Source: Betaproteobacteria bacterium (GTDB lineage: Bacteria > Pseudomonadota > Gammaproteobacteria > Burkholderiales > Casimicrobiaceae). From it: a stretch of 64,000 nucleotides of DNA. Made by a program: the position numbers and the translations under genes. The notes beneath the pieces were generated by a model. That model had not been told where the DNA came from. It saw nothing but the letters and a program-made list of their open reading frames with translations, and searched no databases. Positions 59,843 through 64,000 of the stretch are shown here, piece after piece. The stretch's first letter is position 1, and each line of letters opens with the position of its first letter. Where the stretch lies: NCBI GenBank assembly GCA_004293675.1, contig READ01000009.1, positions 1-64,000 on the forward strand. The letters run 5' to 3'.

Positions 59843-59935
59843 TCTCAATGCATAAACGAACAGTATTGGTTCAAGCCAGCGCATCCGATTATCGGACCAT
59901 TTGCCATTCTCTCAACTCTGTCCTACATTGGCGAC

Positions 59936-61618
59936 ATGAGTGAAACGCCCGTCAATCCCTTCGCGCAGTTTTTTGCTGCGATGCCGCAATCATTTTCCGT
60001 GCCGCCCGCGGCCGCGAGTGAGCTAAACGCGCCAAAGCCCGTCACGCCCGAGCCGGGTTGGTGGTGGCTCAGCGCTGTGCGTCCCGAGGCTTGGCAGTCA
60101 GCGGCGAGCAAGTGGTTCACGCCCGAGGCCGATGTGGCACCGCTCATAGCGACAGACCGACGATTTAAGTCCGACGCGTGGGGTGCGCAGCCGTTTTTTG
60201 CGAACCTGCGCGATCAGTATTTGCGCACGGCTGCGTTTTGGCGAGATTTGGTGGCGCACGCCGATCTTGATGAAACTGAGCGCCATCGCGCCAAGTTTTT
60301 TTTAGAACAAATTCTGGATGCCGCCGCGCCAAGCAACTTTTTTGCAACGAATCCGGAAGCCATCGAAAAGGCTATCGCCACGAACGGAGAAAGCCTGAAA
60401 CACGGGCTCGAGAATCTGCGCTCTGACATCGAAAAAGGTCACATCGCGATGACTAATGAATCGGTGTTTAAGGTCGGCGAAAACTTGGCGGTGTCTCCTG
60501 GAGACGTCGTTTTTAGAAATGATTTGATTGAGTTGATTCATTACACGCCGACTCAAAAAACCGTGCACGAAAAACCGCTGTTGATCGTGCCGCCGTGCAT
60601 CAATAAGTTCTATATCCTCGATTTGAAACCAGAGAATTCGTTCGTCGCGCACGCGGTGAACGAGGGCTTCGATGTGTACCTTGTCTCTTGGCGAAACATC
60701 CCCGAATCGATGCAGGCGCTGCCGTGGGAGCGCTACCTTGACGAGGGCGTTTTGACGGCCATCGACGAAGTGCGTGATCACGCCAATGTCGACACGATCA
60801 ATACGCTCGGGTTTTGCGTAGGTGGCACGATTTTGGCTTGTTCACTGGCTGTGTTGGCAGCGCGCGGCGAACTCGAAGAGTTTGTCGAAAGTGCTACCTA
60901 TTTAACGACGCTACTTGATTTCAGTGAGCCCGGTGATATCAAAGCCTACATCGGTGAGAGCACGTATCAAATGCGCGTGCAATCGCTCGGCGAAGACGGC
61001 AGCAAAGGCCGCATGAGTGGTGCCGAGTTAGCGCAATCCTTCGCGAGCCTTCGGGCCAACGATTTGATCTGGAGTTTTGTCGTTAACAATTATTTAAAGG
61101 GCCAAGATCCGGCAGCGTTTGACTTGTTGTTTTGGAACGGTGATTCAACAAATTTACCTGGGCCGATGTATTTGTATTACCTGCGAAATTTTTACCTTGA
61201 TAACAAGTTGATGCAACCGGCCTCGCTCACGATGCTTGATGAACCGATTGATTTATCGATGGTGATGATTCCGAGCTATGTGTATTCATCGCGCGAGGAT
61301 CACATCGTGCCGTGGAAGAGTGCATTTGCATCAGCAGAGTTGTGGGGCGGGGATGTTGAGTTCGTACTGGGCGCCTCGGGTCATATCGCTGGCGTAGTCA
61401 ATCCACCAGGCCCAAAGAAACGCAGCTACTGGACAAGCGCATGGCCATCGCCCTCACCCGAGGCATGGGATGCAGCAGCCAAAGAGCACGTCGGCAGTTG
61501 GTGGCCGCACTGGTACGAATGGTTGCGCCCGTATTCGGGAAAACGTGTTGCCGCCAAAAAGCATCCCAAGTCAAAATTGGGTCAAGCCCCAGGACGCTAC
61601 GTTCTAGAAAAAATGTAG
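59936..61618 (+). CDS. phaC: Class I poly(R)-hydroxyalkanoate synthase
   Basis: Predicted 560-aa PHA synthase, which polymerises 3-hydroxybutyryl-CoA into granules. The lipase-like box is GFCVGG with catalytic Cys294. The Asp is in SREDHIVPW and the His in GASGHIAGVVNPP. The N-terminal ~90 residues form the class I interaction domain. The ATG at 59936 (MSETPVNPFAQFF) is the natural start; the frame stays open to 59681 through a repeat. phaB follows 41 nt later. No phaA is present. Confidence 0.95.
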   Translation: MSETPVNPFAQFFAAMPQSFSVPPAAASELNAPKPVTPEPGWWWLSAVRPEAWQSAASKWFTPEADVAPLIATDRRFKSDAWGAQPFFANLRDQYLRTAAFWRDLVAHADLDETERHRAKFFLEQILDAAAPSNFFATNPEAIEKAIATNGESLKHGLENLRSDIEKGHIAMTNESVFKVGENLAVSPGDVVFRNDLIELIHYTPTQKTVHEKPLLIVPPCINKFYILDLKPENSFVAHAVNEGFDVYLVSWRNIPESMQALPWERYLDEGVLTAIDEVRDHANVDTINTLGFCVGGTILACSLAVLAARGELEEFVESATYLTTLLDFSEPGDIKAYIGESTYQMRVQSLGEDGSKGRMSGAELAQSFASLRANDLIWSFVVNNYLKGQDPAAFDLLFWNGDSTNLPGPMYLYYLRNFYLDNKLMQPASLTMLDEPIDLSMVMIPSYVYSSREDHIVPWKSAFASAELWGGDVEFVLGASGHIAGVVNPPGPKKRSYWTSAWPSPSPEAWDAAAKEHVGSWWPHWYEWLRPYSGKRVAAKKHPKSKLGQAPGRYVLEKM

Positions 61619-61659
61619 CGCATACGAATTCGGTCACTAGACATCTTAAGGAGAAACAC

Positions 61660-62400
61660 ATGTCACGCGTAGCATTAGTCACAGGCGGTATGGGCGGTTT
61701 GGGTGAAGCAATTTGTATCAAGTTGGCTGCGCTGGGCTACAAAGTGGTCACCACGTATTCACCGGGCAACAAAACGTGGAAAGAGTGGCTTGATTCCATG
61801 AACAAAATGGGTTTCGGGTTTCGCGCTTATCCGTGTGACGTGGCGAACTTTGATTCCGCGAAGGCCTGTGTCGAGCAGGTCGCCAAAGAGGTCGGCGTCG
61901 TCGATGTCTTGGTCAACAACGCCGGCATCACTCGCGACATGACGTTCAAGAAAATGGATAAAGTCAATTGGGACGCAGTGATGTCCACCAATTTGGATTC
62001 CACGTTCAACATGACCAAACAGGTGTGTGACGGCATGCTTGATCGCGGCTGGGGGCGGATCATCAATATCTCATCGGTCAACGGCCAAAAGGGCGCGTTT
62101 GGCCAAACCAACTACTCCGCTGCCAAAGCCGGCATGCATGGTTTTACTAAGGCGCTGGCGCTTGAAGTCGCGCGAAAAGGCGTCACCGTGAACACCATCT
62201 CTCCGGGCTATATCGGCACCAAAATGGTGATGGCTATTCCAACCGATGTGCTGGACTCTAAGATCATTCCGCAAATACCAATGGGGCGCTTAGGCAAACC
62301 AGAGGAGGTGGCCGGATTAGTTGCGTATTTAGCAAGCGACGAGGCGGCGTTTCTCACGGGGGCGAACATCGCAATTAACGGCGGCCAGCACATGCATTAA
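61660..62400 (+). CDS. phaB: Acetoacetyl-CoA reductase
   Basis: Predicted 246-aa short-chain dehydrogenase that supplies (R)-3-hydroxybutyryl-CoA to PhaC using NADPH. The cofactor motif is TGGMGGLGEAI, with NNAG, the catalytic Ser in INISSVNG and Y-x3-K in YSAAK. TRDMTFKKM and the SPGYIGTKMVMAIP block are PhaB-specific. AAGGAG lies 6 nt before the ATG at 61660; an earlier frame-open start lies inside phaC and is rejected. Confidence 0.95.
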   Translation: MSRVALVTGGMGGLGEAICIKLAALGYKVVTTYSPGNKTWKEWLDSMNKMGFGFRAYPCDVANFDSAKACVEQVAKEVGVVDVLVNNAGITRDMTFKKMDKVNWDAVMSTNLDSTFNMTKQVCDGMLDRGWGRIINISSVNGQKGAFGQTNYSAAKAGMHGFTKALALEVARKGVTVNTISPGYIGTKMVMAIPTDVLDSKIIPQIPMGRLGKPEEVAGLVAYLASDEAAFLTGANIAINGGQHMH

Positions 62401-62526
62401 TCGCAGCGCTGCGGTTTTGTTATTGCGCATATTGCGCTTGTGGATTCGCCACGACGGATGCAGAATTCGCAGTAAGCGCCCTGGCGCTTTGATTTGTTTT
62501 TGAACCCCAGACTCTAGGAGAAATTT

Positions 62527-62859
62527 ATGGCAGGTTGGTATGAACTTAGCAAGGCAAGTGACGGGCAGTTTCGGTTCGTGCTCAAAGCGGGAAATAGCGA
62601 AACCATTTTGACGAGCGAGCTATATCAGGCGAAGGGCTCGGCTGAAAACGGTATCGCTTCCGTGCAAAACAATTGCGGCAACGCGGATCGCTATGACGAA
62701 AAGACGGCATCCAATGGCAAGCTGTATTTCAATTTGAAAGCGGGTAACCATCAAGTCATCGGCACCAGCCAGATGTATGCCGATGCAAGTGGACGTGCCA
62801 CGGGCATTGCATCGGTGAAGACCAATGGTGGATCGAAAACGATCAAGGACATGACCTAG
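62527..62859 (+). CDS. YegP family protein with two DUF1508 repeats
   Basis: Predicted 110 aa made of two repeats of about 50 residues. Each runs FRFVLKAGNSETILTSELY or YFNLKAGNHQVIGTSQMY, followed by GIASVQNN or GIASVKTN. These are DUF1508 units, short beta-rich modules found as tandem pairs in E. coli YegP; their function is unknown. AGGAG lies 6 nt before the ATG. The stop TAG is part of the CTAG that begins a repeat element. Confidence 0.88.
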   Translation: MAGWYELSKASDGQFRFVLKAGNSETILTSELYQAKGSAENGIASVQNNCGNADRYDEKTASNGKLYFNLKAGNHQVIGTSQMYADASGRATGIASVKTNGGSKTIKDMT

Positions 62860-62994
62860 GGAGACGCTGATCAAATACCCATCGAGCATCGCATCCTTGG
62901 ACTTGGGCCCGGTCGTAAACTTGCGACCAGCGGGTCGCCGCTGCATCGAAAATGCTCGCCATAGCCCCGCTATGCCTAATCAGCGTCTCCCTAG
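62856..62994. mobile_element. CTAG-bounded MITE-like element, copy 5
   Basis: 139 bp between CTAGGGAGACGCTGATCAAA and the inverted CTAGGGAGACGCTGATTAGG. Its interior is the reverse complement of most of copy 1 (GGCATAGCGGGGCTATGGCG, GCGGCGACCCGCTGGTCGC), with about 60 bp missing. Its left CTAG holds the stop codon of the yegP-like gene. Confidence 0.82.
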
Positions 62995-63049
62995 TCGCAG
63001 AGGGTCGAAAAAACGCGTTTTTTTAATCGCGTTTTTTTGATGCATTTAG

Positions 63050-63076
63050 TTGACATATAAACTATTCATATATAAA
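63050..63076 (+). promoter_or_regulatory. Candidate sigma-70 promoter of the monooxygenase gene
   Basis: TTGACA at 63050-63055 is followed by TATAAA at 63071-63076, with a short 15-bp spacer, in a very AT-rich stretch that runs to about 63090. It sits about 70 nt before the ATG of the monooxygenase gene. The -35 is perfect; the spacing is suboptimal, so another AT-rich hexamer may be the real -10. Confidence 0.5.
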
Positions 63077-63146
63077 TTTATAGAATAAATTGGTGAGTTG
63101 TTTGTTCGGGTAGACACGTCGTCAAAACGGTCGGATAAAGGTCAAT

Positions 63147-64000
63147 ATGTCTCAGAGAGTTACGTCGGTTGTGAGGCGCTTGGTGTGCATCGGCGGCGGC
63201 CCTGCCGGGCTCTACTTTGCGCTGCTGATGAAAAAGCGCGATCCGAGCATCGATGTGACGGTAGTTGAACGAAACCGCCCGTTCGACACCTTTGGTTGGG
63301 GCGTGGTGCTGTCTGATCAAACGCTAGCCAATTTGCGCGCCGCTGACGCCGAAACAGCCGCGCTGATCGGTGACGCATTCAATCACTGGGACGACATCGA
63401 AGTGTTCTTCCGGGACCGAAGCGTGCGCTCCGGTGGTCATGGCTTCTGCGGTATCGGTCGAAAACACCTACTCAATATTCTTCAAGAGCGTTGTGTGGCG
63501 TTGGGTGTGAACTTAGTCTTCGAAACCGAAAGCACCGACGATCAGCTCATAGCAGCGCAGTACAACGCCGATTTGGTCATTGCCTGTGACGGGCTCAACA
63601 GTCGAATTCGGACGCGCTATGCCGATGTGTACCAGCCGGACGTCGAATTGCGTGCGTGCCGATTCGTATGGCTCGGAACCAAGAAAAAATTTGACGCGTT
63701 CACCTTTGCCTTCGAGCAAACCGAACACGGCTGGTTCCAAGCGCATGCCTACCAATTCAATGCAGACACGTCGACGTTTATTGTCGAAACGCCCGAATCG
63801 GTGTGGCGCGCGCATGGGCTTGATGAAATGTCACAGGCAGACGCCGTGCAGTTCTGCGAGAAGTTGTTCGCCAAGTACTTAGATGGCAACGCGCTGCTGT
63901 CGAACGCAGCGCATTTGCGTGGCTCGGCGATGTGGATTCGTTTCCCGCGGGTCGTGTGCAAGTCCTGGGTGCATCGGGTTGCCATCGGTGAGCGACAGGT
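63147..64000 (+). CDS. Salicylyl-CoA 5-hydroxylase-like FAD monooxygenase (partial)
   Basis: The window cuts this gene at its right edge after about 284 codons. The N-terminus has the FAD motif [16 protein letters not shown] run from [25 protein letters not shown] through [39 protein letters not shown] and [14 protein letters not shown] closely matches the N-terminal half of bifunctional salicylyl-CoA 5-hydroxylase/anthraniloyl-CoA monooxygenase proteins of about 780 aa. These act in aerobic CoA-dependent degradation of aromatic acids. Whether the second, old-yellow-enzyme-like domain is present cannot be seen. Confidence 0.85.
   Translation, partial: MSQRVTSVVRRLVCIGGGPAGLYFALLMKKRDPSIDVTVVERNRPFDTFGWGVVLSDQTLANLRAADAETAALIGDAFNHWDDIEVFFRDRSVRSGGHGFCGIGRKHLLNILQERCVALGVNLVFETESTDDQLIAAQYNADLVIACDGLNSRIRTRYADVYQPDVELRACRFVWLGTKKKFDAFTFAFEQTEHGWFQAHAYQFNADTSTFIVETPESVWRAHGLDEMSQADAVQFCEKLFAKYLDGNALLSNAAHLRGSAMWIRFPRVVCKSWVHRVAIGERQ

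Noticed and set aside
59681-59935. 85-codon N-terminal extension of PhaC
   Set aside because: It is read through an extragenic palindrome; the ATG at 59936 gives the standard class I PhaC N-terminus.

Overview
The window looks like part of a betaproteobacterial chromosome, most likely Burkholderiales or a close relative. This rests on gene content and order: mltG-tmk-holB-pilZ-tatD, dapA-bamC, surE-pcm-nlpD, scpA-scpB-rluB, yciB-bolA-parvulin, PP0621-pilS-pilR-ampD, phaC-phaB plus phaM, a Burkholderia-type trimeric porin and a salicylyl-CoA 5-hydroxylase-like monooxygenase. G+C is moderately high in most genes. I cannot name the genus, and I saw no rRNA, tRNA or CRISPR array.

Layout. 1-4.5 kb: type II secretion genes gspG-I-J-K-L-M-N on the minus strand, joined by 4-nt overlaps, with no gspH. 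4.5-9 kb: mltG-tmk-holB-pilZ-tatD and an ankyrin protein. 9-14 kb: an NlpC/P60 hydrolase, dapA-bamC, an MBL-fold hydrolase and a HAD phosphatase. 14-17.3 kb: two coupled exported proteins of unknown function, one with an apparent poly-G frameshift, then an Ala/Lys-repeat lipoprotein. 17.3-25.5 kb: a RoxA-like oxygenase and iron-type permease, surE-pcm-nlpD (rpoS does not follow), a porin and a site-2 protease. 25.5-32 kb: trpS, a DUF962 protein, scpA-scpB and an RluB-type synthase with very long low-complexity tails. 32-37 kb: a degraded IS3 transposase and a 1448-residue secreted SGNH-hydrolase/dockerin-like protein. 38-46.7 kb: tctAB, parvulin-bolA-yciB, the PilSR two-component system with ampD, and phaM. 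47-50 kb: tauABC. 51-54.2 kb: a defence-like island, comprising a RelE/HigA-type toxin-antitoxin pair, a small protein and an ATPase-TIR protein in one apparent operon, next to a Phd/VapC-type pair. 54.5-64 kb: an omega-amino-acid transaminase, a ZIP transporter, a GSU2403-like nucleotidyltransferase-fold protein, phaC-phaB, a YegP-like protein and the start of a flavin monooxygenase.

Two families of small dispersed elements are the most unusual feature of the intergenic DNA. Family 1 has seven copies of an AT-rich element of 117-118 bp, with ~20-bp terminal inverted repeats (CAGCTT...GCC type) and a small GCC/GGC hairpin at each end. Family 2 has five copies of a MITE-like element bounded by CTAG plus GGGAAACGCTGATTAA-type inverted repeats. 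Three of these sit exactly at a gene end, so that the element boundary supplies the stop codon (scpA, ampD, yegP). No matching transposase is present for either family.

Working together: PhaC, PhaB and PhaM serve polyhydroxybutyrate storage; TauABC and possibly the transaminase handle sulfonates or omega-amino acids; the Gsp proteins build the secretion pseudopilus and inner-membrane platform; BamC, MltG, NlpD, AmpD, the NlpC/P60 protein and the porin serve the cell envelope. The ATPase-TIR/toxin-antitoxin operon is the best candidate for an undescribed immune system. All functional calls are by motif reading and recall of families, without database searches.
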